Shown piece by piece: positions 56,476-64,000 of a stretch of 64,000 nucleotides of DNA. Positions within the stretch are counted from its first letter, which is position 1. Each line of letters opens with the position of its first letter. The stretch is from NCBI GenBank assembly GCA_023301685.1, contig JALZUG010000034.1, positions 1 to 64,000 of the forward strand. Direction: 5' to 3'. The notes below the pieces were generated by a model. It did no database searches and was not told where the DNA came from. It saw only the letters and a program-made list of their open reading frames with translations. The stretch is from Rickettsiaceae bacterium (GTDB taxonomy: Bacteria; Pseudomonadota; Alphaproteobacteria; Rickettsiales; Rickettsiaceae). The translations under genes and the position numbers were made by a program.

Positions 56476-59430
56476 TTATGCTATCCCAGATTCACCAACA
56501 ACGACTACCTCGTTTTCAACTGCATCAAGAGTCGGAAGATGACTAGAAGGCCTAACAACAGCCGATCTATTATAATCAGAAGAATTAGTATAAGAATGAA
56601 CTAAAAACAATAATTCTTCAGGTAGTTCAGCTATAAAACATCTAGTCTCATTAGGTTCGTCAAGATTATAACTACTGGATAAGCTCTTGCATACACCCAT
56701 TATGTGAAATGCATGTTCACAAAAATATTTCATTGATGTATATTCTGTATTAAACAATAGATTTTCTGCACCTAATGCTCTTTGCAAAATAATTTTGTTA
56801 TAATGCTTTAAACATTGTAATTGATTAAAACTTAATACATCATCTTGAGTAAAGTCCTTAAATGCCTCAAATATAGCATTTAAAAGTTGAAGATTTCTAT
56901 TAAGAGACCCTTCTATATCTCTCAGTATCAAATCACTAATCTCATTTAGACTGATATCAAGAGCAGTTAATGCATTATTTTCTTTGAGAGCAATTGCTAG
57001 CATCTTTCCTCCTGCATCAGTTATCCCATTATTTCTTATATACAAAGTTCCCAAAGATTCGTTCAGTTTTAATGCAGCAGCAAGTGCTTCAGCTCCTTCA
57101 TCTCCAAATTCACTATCACTTATATCCAATTCTTCTAAATAAGGATAACAAACCAAAATAATTGAACATATGGCAGCTGCAAACTCATACATCTGGTTTC
57201 CAGCAATTGATAATTTAGTTATCATACTCTCTGTTGGAATGCGCACTCCTCTCTGAAAATATATATCCTCTAGCATCCACTCTACCAACTCAGCTAATAT
57301 GGGAAACTCGTTAACTCTTGAAAATTCTTGCGCTCTTTCTAATATAGGATGAAAATATTTAGCTACAGGAATTGCCCCTTCTTCTCCATTCACATACTTT
57401 GATTTTAATGGCTCATCTTTTGGTATAAACTTTCTAAATGCATGTAGAATTGCCTCTTCACCTTGTGTTAACTCAGGCAACTCCAGCGGCAGGAGCTCCT
57501 CTAAGTTTATAAATACACCTTTAAGCCATATTTGCAGTGATCCTGAAGACTCAATTGGAGCATCTACATTATACTTAACTTTGAACATAGAACGTAGCAT
57601 ATGGAAAAACAAACCATCACTAAATTCTCCTATAAAACCTGGAACCTGCAAGGTATCCCCCGGAGCATATGTAGAGGCAAAACTCCTTACTAGTGAATCT
57701 TCCGGCATACCTAACAACATCATCTTGTTATACATCTCATTAGTAGTATCTGAAAATGTAGAAGAAATTAGTCCTGCAGCATGAGCTGTAACCAATTCAC
57801 ATCTATCCATTTTAAGGCCTCTTAAAACATGGTTTCTGTTTAAAGCATCAATAGCCATAATCATCATATTTGCATCAAGTGGGCAATTTACTAGACTTAT
57901 ATTCTCAAGATTACTCCCCGGTACACCTCTAAATATTATGTCCATAAAGAGACTAATTCTTGCATCTTCTATTCTTAGTGAATTAAGCGAAGAACAGCCC
58001 ATGATCAGAGGCGTAAGTTCCTCCATATGGACATTACCCCACTTCATTCCTATAAACGACAAATTAACAAGCTTATCTCCCCTCAATGCACTGGCAATAA
58101 TATACGCAGCACCAGCTGTTACATTTATACATTCCAAAGAAGTCGCAACTTTTGCAAATTTTACTAACAAACCAAGATATTTTTGTACATCTATATTATC
58201 AGTGTTAAATCTAACTTGAAACTCATCACACTCTGTAATGTTTATCGATTTAAGAACGCCTATAGTCTTTTGATTTACTTCACAGCTAAGAGTTGTATTT
58301 TTTTTCTCTGCAAATGGAAATGACCTATATTCTATATCATCATCTAATTTATACTCTACTTGCTTGGCTTGCAAAAATGAATCCATGGCAACTGCAAGTT
58401 TTTGATTCTGCATATCCCCATTATTATGTTCTAATATTAACTGAAACACACTCTGTTTAAAGAGTTCATATACAAAGTCTAGTTGCCCTAGAGTTTCTAC
58501 CCCAAAGTTTTCTAATCCATTATAATAGCCTTTATACTCTCCTAATAGACTTTCTAACATAGTATCAATTGGACCGGTTTGATCTTCATCGGAAGATAAG
58601 AGGCGCCATAGGGATCCTACAAAATCTAAACTCGAGAGTTTATATTTAAGTAAGGGTAGAAAATATGATTGGCCAAAATCTCTTTCTTCTCTATAAGATT
58701 GATACTCTATATCAATTTCTACTAAAAAATTAAAAAACTGATCCTGATTAGCAGGGTTAACTGTTCCATCACATAATATACTTGCTATATACTTGTAAAG
58801 ATTAGAATTAATATTGTTATGAGCTTTATAGATAGCCTCTACTTCTTCCTTACTAATTTCACCATCTTTTGAGATGATTGCTATTATATCTTGTAAAGGC
58901 TTCTTCATTTGAATGAATATATTTAATATTTCGTCAATCTGATTTCCTTGTGCTAAAGATACTATTACATTTTTAAATAAAGCTTCTAATATTTCTTTAG
59001 ACAAGTCCAAACTACTAACCAAACTATTATAATGATCATATAAAGCACTCAAACTTACTAGTTTTAAGCCAACTGGAGCTTCAACTATATCTAGTTGCGT
59101 TAACACTCCGTACTCAGCAGCCCATATGTTCATTTTTTTATTAAGCAGAATATTTGCAAGACCAATATTTTGATCTTCATCCCCCCTTCCTCTAGACTGT
59201 AAATCTATCTTTATAAGCAAATCAGTAAAAGTATCCTTATTAGATCCATTACCCCAATCTGAGTCTAAAATACTCGCTAGTTTTTCAGAATTTTTTTGAT
59301 TTTCATAAATGGCATTTTTGAATTGTTCGTAAAATTTTCTTACTAAATCCTCATTAATACCAATATTTTTATTATGTCGCTTGATTTTCATTATATAAAA
59401 TAAACATGGTCTTAAAGTATCTTTTGCCAT
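56476..59430 (-). CDS. Large leucine-rich-repeat protein (984 residues)
   Basis: 984 residues, no signal peptide. Helical N-terminal region, then two stretches of RI-type leucine-rich repeats: about 400-550 (SLNSLRIEDARIS, LENISLVNCPLD, LRGLKMDRCELV) and about 745-850 (LEELDISDSEFGDEGAEAL, LGTLYIRNNGITDAGGKML, LTALDISLNEIS). The end (residues 870-984) is helical. The architecture resembles NOD-like or RanGAP-like eukaryotic proteins without a visible NTPase. It could be a host-binding effector or scaffold. Start uncertain: ATG at 59430 or, 13 codons later, 59391. No good ribosome site at either. Confidence 0.82.
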   Translation of the reverse strand: MAKDTLRPCLFYIMKIKRHNKNIGINEDLVRKFYEQFKNAIYENQKNSEKLASILDSDWGNGSNKDTFTDLLIKIDLQSRGRGDEDQNIGLANILLNKKMNIWAAEYGVLTQLDIVEAPVGLKLVSLSALYDHYNSLVSSLDLSKEILEALFKNVIVSLAQGNQIDEILNIFIQMKKPLQDIIAIISKDGEISKEEVEAIYKAHNNINSNLYKYIASILCDGTVNPANQDQFFNFLVEIDIEYQSYREERDFGQSYFLPLLKYKLSSLDFVGSLWRLLSSDEDQTGPIDTMLESLLGEYKGYYNGLENFGVETLGQLDFVYELFKQSVFQLILEHNNGDMQNQKLAVAMDSFLQAKQVEYKLDDDIEYRSFPFAEKKNTTLSCEVNQKTIGVLKSINITECDEFQVRFNTDNIDVQKYLGLLVKFAKVATSLECINVTAGAAYIIASALRGDKLVNLSFIGMKWGNVHMEELTPLIMGCSSLNSLRIEDARISLFMDIIFRGVPGSNLENISLVNCPLDANMMIMAIDALNRNHVLRGLKMDRCELVTAHAAGLISSTFSDTTNEMYNKMMLLGMPEDSLVRSFASTYAPGDTLQVPGFIGEFSDGLFFHMLRSMFKVKYNVDAPIESSGSLQIWLKGVFINLEELLPLELPELTQGEEAILHAFRKFIPKDEPLKSKYVNGEEGAIPVAKYFHPILERAQEFSRVNEFPILAELVEWMLEDIYFQRGVRIPTESMITKLSIAGNQMYEFAAAICSIILVCYPYLEELDISDSEFGDEGAEALAAALKLNESLGTLYIRNNGITDAGGKMLAIALKENNALTALDISLNEISDLILRDIEGSLNRNLQLLNAIFEAFKDFTQDDVLSFNQLQCLKHYNKIILQRALGAENLLFNTEYTSMKYFCEHAFHIMGVCKSLSSSYNLDEPNETRCFIAELPEELLFLVHSYTNSSDYNRSAVVRPSSHLPTLDAVENEVVVVGESGIA

Positions 59431-59499
59431 AGTTAGTAACTCATTTTGTTTACCTTGAGTCTTATCGATATAATAAAACTACTGTTGTAATGATATTAT

Positions 59500-59585
59500 A
59501 GAAAATTCGGCGCTTCAACTTAAAGTAGTGTTTTTCAATATGAAATAAAAAGTGCACCACTTTAAGTTGAAGCACCGAATTTTCT
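59500..59585. repeat. Palindromic element upstream of typA
   Basis: Arms 59502-59530 and 59555-59583 are inverted copies with two mismatches; one or two more bases pair outside. The loop is 24 bases. It lies in the spacer between the divergent LRR gene and typA. No copy of it elsewhere in this window was noticed, and it is unlike the 14583 element. Confidence 0.85.
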
Positions 59586-59698
59586 TAAATATAACAACAA
59601 TGCATCAAGAACAACTGTACTGCCCATCTGACTAATCATTGGATTGCTTTATGTATTCTTTAATAATATTTATAGACAATTTTAAACTTATTTCTTAT

Positions 59699-59727
59699 TT
59701 GCAACAAAACCCTTAATAGTATATAAT
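59699..59727 (+). promoter_or_regulatory. Promoter of typA
   Basis: TTGCAA at 59699-59704, 17-base spacer, perfect TATAAT at 59722-59727; the ATG is at 59769 after AAGGTAG. Confidence 0.65.
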
Positions 59728-59768
59728 CGCGCATTCAAGTTTTTTAGAAGAAAGTAAGGTAGTTTATA

Positions 59769-61589
59769 ATGACATCATCAATACGCAATATCGCAATCAT
59801 AGCCCATGTTGATCATGGAAAAACTACCTTAATTGATAATATGCTCAAACAAAGCGGATTATTTCGTGACAATCAAGCGGTTGCAGAACGTGCAATGGAC
59901 TCAAATGATCTTGAAAAAGAACGCGGTATCACTATCTTAGCAAAATGCACTTCTGTAAAATGGGAAGATACAAAAATTAATATCATTGATACTCCTGGGC
60001 ATGCTGATTTTGGTGGTGAAGTAGAAAGAATATTAAGTATGGTAGATGGTGTCGTACTCTTAGTGGACGCTGCAGAAGGACCCATGCCTCAAACCAAATT
60101 TGTACTTGGAAAAGCATTAAAACTAGGGCTAAAACCAATTGTTGCTATTAATAAAATTGATAGATCTGATGCAAGAGAAGATGAAGTTCTCGATGAAATT
60201 TTTGAGTTATTCATGTCTCTTGATGCAAGCGACGAGCAGCTTGATTTTCCAGTAGTCTATGCATCCGGAAGAAGCGGATGGGCAGTAAAAGAACTGACTG
60301 ACGCAAGAGAAAATCTAAACGCTTTATTTGATGTAATATTAGAAAATGTAGGCGAACCAGTATCTGATGTTGATTCAGCATTCTCAATGATCGCCACCAC
60401 CCGTGAATATGATTCATATTTAGGTAGAATTTTAACTGGTCGTATAGAAACTGGAACTGCTAAAATCAATATGCCTATTAAGGTCATGGACCGTGACGGC
60501 AATCTGGTAGAAAGCGGTAGAATCACTAAAATGCTTACTTTCAAAGGGCTCGAAAGGCTACCTATAGACGAAGCAAAAGCTGGAGATATTATTGCTATTG
60601 CAGGACTTGAAAAAGCAAACGTTTCCGATACTATTGCAGCTCCAGAAGTTGAAACACCACTCGAATCACAACCAATTGACCCACCAACTCTTTCGATGAA
60701 ATTTTCGATCAACGACTCTCCACTTGCTGGCAAGGAAGGAACTAAATTAACTTCACGTGTACTTCGCACAAGATTAATGAGAGAAGCTGAAGGTAATGTT
60801 GCTTTAAAAATTTCAGAAACGGGGCAAACAGATTCATTTAATGTTGCAGGTCGCGGGGAATTACAGCTTGGAGTTTTAATTGAAACAATGAGAAGAGAGG
60901 GGTTTGAATTATCAATCAGTAGACCTTCCGTTCTATTTAAAACAGACGAAAATAGCGGCGAGAAACTAGAACCAATGGAAGAAGTTCAAATTGATGTGGA
61001 TTCTGAATTTGTTGGATCTGTAGTAGAATCAATGAATTTAAGAAAAGCCCAAATGCAAGATATGCGTGAGACTGGCGCTGGTAAAACACGCTTAATTTTC
61101 ATTGCTCCATCACGTGGACTGATTGGTTATCACGGCACCTTCCTCACTGAAACCAGAGGAACTGGTATTATGAGTCGTATTTTCCACTCTTATGGACCAT
61201 ATACTGGCAAAATTGAAGGAAGACGTAATGGAGTTTTAATATCTATGGAAGATGGCAGTGCTGTTGCTTATGCACTATGGAACCTTGAAGATAGGGGTGA
61301 TATGTTTATTACAACTGGAGTTCCTGTGTATAAAGGTATGATCATTGGTGAACATAATAGAGATAATGATCTTGAAATAAATCCAATCAAATCAAAACAA
61401 TTATCCAATGTGCGTGCTAGTGGTAAAGATGAAGCTATAAAACTTTCACCTCCAAGATTAATGTCGCTTGAACAAGCTATTTCATATATTCAAGATGATG
61501 AGTTAGTAGAAGTAACGCCGCAATCTATTCGACTCAGAAAGGTTCACCTTGATCCACATGAGCGAAAAAGAATGTCTAGACAATCATAA
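59769..61589 (+). CDS. typA: Ribosome-associated GTPase TypA/BipA
   Basis: 606 residues, family length. G1 [15 protein letters not shown] (residues 12-26), G3 [17 protein letters not shown]4 NKIDR; then EF-G-like domains and the BipA-specific C-terminus ([22 protein letters not shown]). Helps ribosome assembly and stress responses. Own promoter. Confidence 0.98.
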   Translation: MTSSIRNIAIIAHVDHGKTTLIDNMLKQSGLFRDNQAVAERAMDSNDLEKERGITILAKCTSVKWEDTKINIIDTPGHADFGGEVERILSMVDGVVLLVDAAEGPMPQTKFVLGKALKLGLKPIVAINKIDRSDAREDEVLDEIFELFMSLDASDEQLDFPVVYASGRSGWAVKELTDARENLNALFDVILENVGEPVSDVDSAFSMIATTREYDSYLGRILTGRIETGTAKINMPIKVMDRDGNLVESGRITKMLTFKGLERLPIDEAKAGDIIAIAGLEKANVSDTIAAPEVETPLESQPIDPPTLSMKFSINDSPLAGKEGTKLTSRVLRTRLMREAEGNVALKISETGQTDSFNVAGRGELQLGVLIETMRREGFELSISRPSVLFKTDENSGEKLEPMEEVQIDVDSEFVGSVVESMNLRKAQMQDMRETGAGKTRLIFIAPSRGLIGYHGTFLTETRGTGIMSRIFHSYGPYTGKIEGRRNGVLISMEDGSAVAYALWNLEDRGDMFITTGVPVYKGMIIGEHNRDNDLEINPIKSKQLSNVRASGKDEAIKLSPPRLMSLEQAISYIQDDELVEVTPQSIRLRKVHLDPHERKRMSRQS

Positions 61590-61593
61590 TAAA

Positions 61594-61623
61594 TTGACAA
61601 GCATTGATTTTTTGACATACGAT
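61594..61623 (+). promoter_or_regulatory. Promoter of the proline-rich protein gene
   Basis: TTGACA at 61594-61599, 18-base spacer, TACGAT at 61618-61623. A second TTGACA overlaps at 61612-61617 without a good -10. ATG at 61655. Confidence 0.45.
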
Positions 61624-61654
61624 TAATAAAAATAACTTTTTACTAGTTTTATTT

Positions 61655-62875
61655 ATGTCGAAAGTCGGTGAAGATAATATAGAGCAGGAATCGCCCAATG
61701 AGTTTCAAACTGCTTACGAAGGTTTAAAAAGTAAAATTTTAGATGGCTCTATCTCAATTGAAGAAACCAGACAACTCTATGACTCATGCAAAACAGTCGG
61801 TGGTGATGCAGATAAAAGAGTTGCTATATCCGGAGTAATTGAAGATTTAGAAAATACCGGAATAACTGATGAAAAATACCATGATTTTGTCTCAAAGCTT
61901 GTGAAAGTAGAAACACAAGTTGTAGCTGAAAGATTTCCAATTGATCCAACTCAACCAGAACAAGAGCAAAAAGCAGAGATGGGAAAAAGATGCGCTCAAT
62001 ACATGAGAAACACTTCTCTAGCAAAAAACGCAATGCTTCATGAATGTACAAAAAATGGTTTAGGTCACGATATATACAAAGATTTAAAAGAAAATAATAT
62101 CGAAGCCGCAACTAAAAAATTTCAAGAATTTAGTGTACCTGACTATCTACAAGATCATTATTCTACTATTGGTGAATTTTATAAAGAGAATGGCAACGCT
62201 CAAGGCGCTGCAACAAATTTAACTTTTCATTCTCTAACAACTTCAATTAATGAATATGCAAAAGTTGAACTTACTGGCAACGATGTCAATAACATTATTC
62301 GAACAAGTGGTAAAACTTGCAAATCAGTTTACAGCCCAAGTATCCCAGGATCACGCGATAAATTAATGGATCAAATTCCAGGTCCGGATGAGAGTGTTAC
62401 TGTTGACTTTTCTAACATCACTCCCCCTGATCTAGAACCATATACTCCTAGCGTTGAAGAAGTATCCACACCACAGCCAAAAACTCCTACTCCTAGTATT
62501 AAAGAAAGAATCACCAACGCTTTTAAAGGATTAGAGGAAGCAGCTCAAAGTTTTGGTCAGGCAGTAAAAGACTTTGTTGTATCAGCATTTAAGAAGTCTG
62601 ATAAACCTACAACTGATCTTCCTGAAACTAATACACCAAAACCTCAAGAACCAGGACCAGATCAAACAGCTGCAAAAGAGAAAACTGTTTCCGTAACTAG
62701 AGAAAGGTCAAATGCAATAACATCCAGACCAAAAGCTAATCCATCAGTTCAAGCTGTAGCAGAAAATGTAAGAAAAAACGTTTCAACAGGCAAAGAAACA
62801 GGAAACGCTCCCAAAAATGCACCTCCAGCAGCAATATCAGCCAGCAAAAAGCAGGATCAAAGTCAGAGCAGATAA
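61655..62875 (+). CDS. Unknown protein with helical front and basic, proline-rich tail
   Basis: 406 residues; no family recognised. The first 220 residues are helical and acidic. From about 240 on the chain is Pro/Thr/Ser-rich and disordered (PPDLEPYTPSVEEV, PKTPTPSIKERI), with one helix around 280-310 (AFKGLEEAAQSFGQAVKDFV), then many Lys and Arg and the tail SASKKQDQSQSR. No signal peptide or membrane span. Basic disordered tails are frequent in type IV secretion substrates, so an exported effector is a reasonable guess and no more. Own promoter; converges on dnaE. Confidence 0.85.
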   Translation: MSKVGEDNIEQESPNEFQTAYEGLKSKILDGSISIEETRQLYDSCKTVGGDADKRVAISGVIEDLENTGITDEKYHDFVSKLVKVETQVVAERFPIDPTQPEQEQKAEMGKRCAQYMRNTSLAKNAMLHECTKNGLGHDIYKDLKENNIEAATKKFQEFSVPDYLQDHYSTIGEFYKENGNAQGAATNLTFHSLTTSINEYAKVELTGNDVNNIIRTSGKTCKSVYSPSIPGSRDKLMDQIPGPDESVTVDFSNITPPDLEPYTPSVEEVSTPQPKTPTPSIKERITNAFKGLEEAAQSFGQAVKDFVVSAFKKSDKPTTDLPETNTPKPQEPGPDQTAAKEKTVSVTRERSNAITSRPKANPSVQAVAENVRKNVSTGKETGNAPKNAPPAAISASKKQDQSQSR

Positions 62876-62901
62876 TCCTAAGCTAATACTCTTCTTGAGA
62901 C

Positions 62902-64000
62902 TCACTTCTTTTCGAGATTCGTTACATCATTTTCATCTAGTACAAATTGCTTTGGCATTGAAACTTTAGCCACGAACTCACCTTCTATAGGAAGAAATAT
63001 TTCAATTGAGCTATTACTTTTTGATTCATGTTTTTTGTTAGCAAGAACATCTATAATTTGTTTGACCTCTTCTTCCCCTTCAGGATATAGTTTAAGGCTA
63101 TGCTCTATACCATCTAACTCATCATCAATGCTTATAAACTTAAGAGCGGTTACGCGTAAGCCTCCTTTGTCCTTATACACATCACAATAAACAACTACAG
63201 CTTCTTTTACATTTATCAAATGAGCATAATCACGTAATATATCTTCATCAAAAATTGTAACTTCAAATATGCCTTCTTGATCGGATAGTACCAACGTAAT
63301 AAATCTGCCTCTTGGTGACATTCTGGCATCTTTCTTAGTAATCACACCAGCTAGCTTTAGCTTATGCGAACCATCACTAATATCATTCTTAATATTGGAC
63401 GAAGTTTTTATTTTACATTTATCTAGAGATTGTACAATTTCAGTAAATGGATGATTTTTTAAGAATAATCCCATTACTTCAAATTCTGAATATGCTAATT
63501 CTTTTGACGAATATTCATCGGCATTCAATATAATATCAGTACTATTTGCTCCGACAGATATCAAACTAAATTGATTAGAATTTTTTTCTTCATGATATGA
63601 AGCACAATATGCCATAATCTTTGGAATACTTAAAATTAAGGCAGCTCTATTTGGATTAATCTTATCAAAACATCCTGCCTTAATTACATTCTCTAAAAGA
63701 CGCTTATTAATTAACTTTGGCTCTATTCTCTCAGCAAAATCAATAATAGATTTAAAATCACCATTTTTTGTACGCTCAGATGTGACCGCCTCACCAAAAT
63801 TAGCAGTAACATTCTTAATTGCACCAATTGCAAAAATTATTGATTTTTTACCTTCAATAACATCAATACTAAACTTACCTTGTGACCTATTAATATCTGG
63901 AGAGATTACGTCAATTCCAAAAATCTTTGCTTCTTGTACGAAAATATTAATCTTATCACTATTATCCATCTCTAAATTCAAGCAAGCTACTAAAAATTCT
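62902..64000 (-). CDS. dnaE: DNA polymerase III alpha subunit, C-terminal part (cut by window edge)
   Basis: 366 residues to the edge, with the frame open to base 64000; the first coding bases lie beyond. Matches the DnaE C-terminus: FGIDVISPDINRSQGKFSID, AIGAIKNVTANFGEAV, then INKRLLENVIKAGCFD with the helix-hairpin-helix, an OB domain (LKLAGVITKKDARMSPRG), and the tau-binding tail. The TTG at 63981 is internal, since family sequence (FLVACLNLEMDNSDK) runs across it. Replicative polymerase. Convergent with the 61655 gene, 26 bases apart. Confidence 0.95.
   Translation of the reverse strand, partial: EFLVACLNLEMDNSDKINIFVQEAKIFGIDVISPDINRSQGKFSIDVIEGKKSIIFAIGAIKNVTANFGEAVTSERTKNGDFKSIIDFAERIEPKLINKRLLENVIKAGCFDKINPNRAALILSIPKIMAYCASYHEEKNSNQFSLISVGANSTDIILNADEYSSKELAYSEFEVMGLFLKNHPFTEIVQSLDKCKIKTSSNIKNDISDGSHKLKLAGVITKKDARMSPRGRFITLVLSDQEGIFEVTIFDEDILRDYAHLINVKEAVVVYCDVYKDKGGLRVTALKFISIDDELDGIEHSLKLYPEGEEEVKQIIDVLANKKHESKSNSSIEIFLPIEGEFVAKVSMPKQFVLDENDVTNLEKK

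Noticed and set aside
60257-60769. 170-codon open frame antisense to typA
   Set aside because: No ribosome site and no domain; typA is full length and highly conserved.

Overview
This AT-rich window looks like part of the chromosome of a host-associated alphaproteobacterium, most likely a member of the Rickettsiales (a flagellated Midichloriaceae-like lineage is my best guess). That placement is inference. It rests on the alphaproteobacterial respiratory set (aa3 oxidase, nuoG-N, a three-gene proton-translocating transhydrogenase), a Rickettsia-like 2Fe-2S ferredoxin, an IalB-family protein, a DUF2125-like protein, eukaryote-like ankyrin and leucine-rich-repeat proteins, palindromic intergenic repeats, and flagellar genes beside the KDO gene kdsB, which argues against Anaplasmataceae. 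No plasmid, phage, insertion sequence or CRISPR array is visible.

Layout. 0-3.2 kb: a membrane aspartic protease and a tandemly duplicated pair of unknown helical proteins, with a decayed second protease copy between them. 3.3-7.4 kb: ctaB, ctaD and coxB on the minus strand, an IalB-family protein and tRNA-Val. 7.5-9.3 kb: a membrane sulfatase-fold transferase. 9.5-14.5 kb: minus-strand run trmJ-hscB-hscA-fdx-DUF2125-nitroreductase. 14.5-24.9 kb: a MITE-like palindrome, then nuoG to nuoN ending in birA. 25.1-28.8 kb: pyrH-frr-DUF1801, convergent with a ZnuA-like gene and a CCA-adding enzyme. 28.9-35.7 kb: one minus-strand run kdsB-flgI-flgJ-flgN-like-flgK-flgL. 35.9-40.5 kb: tRNA-Lys, an ankyrin protein, rlmH, msrB and a divergent flagellin. 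40.5-43.4 kb: transhydrogenase. 43.5-49.5 kb: lolA, an unknown HExxH protein, the SRP RNA, dnaX-ybaB-recR and a small LRR protein. 49.7-53.7 kb: sucA-sucB. 53.7-56.0 kb: repeat-rich spacer and an iron/copper-type operon (a 36-residue membrane peptide, cupredoxin, FTR1 permease, YciB). 56.5-64 kb: a 984-residue LRR protein, a palindrome, typA, an unknown proline-rich protein and the 3' part of dnaE, cut by the window edge.

How it fits together: most of the window is aerobic energy metabolism (TCA entry through SucAB, complex I, transhydrogenase, cytochrome oxidase), Fe-S assembly and core replication, repair and translation genes. Scattered singly among them are genes with the look of host-interaction factors: the duplicated pair, the ANK and LRR proteins, the HExxH protein and the proline-rich protein. 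Several have their own near-consensus promoter. I see no single dramatic new system. The best candidates for novelty are the duplicated locus with its protease remnant, the HExxH protein, the 36-residue membrane peptide heading the iron operon, the divergent flagellin/FlgK set, and the palindromic repeats.
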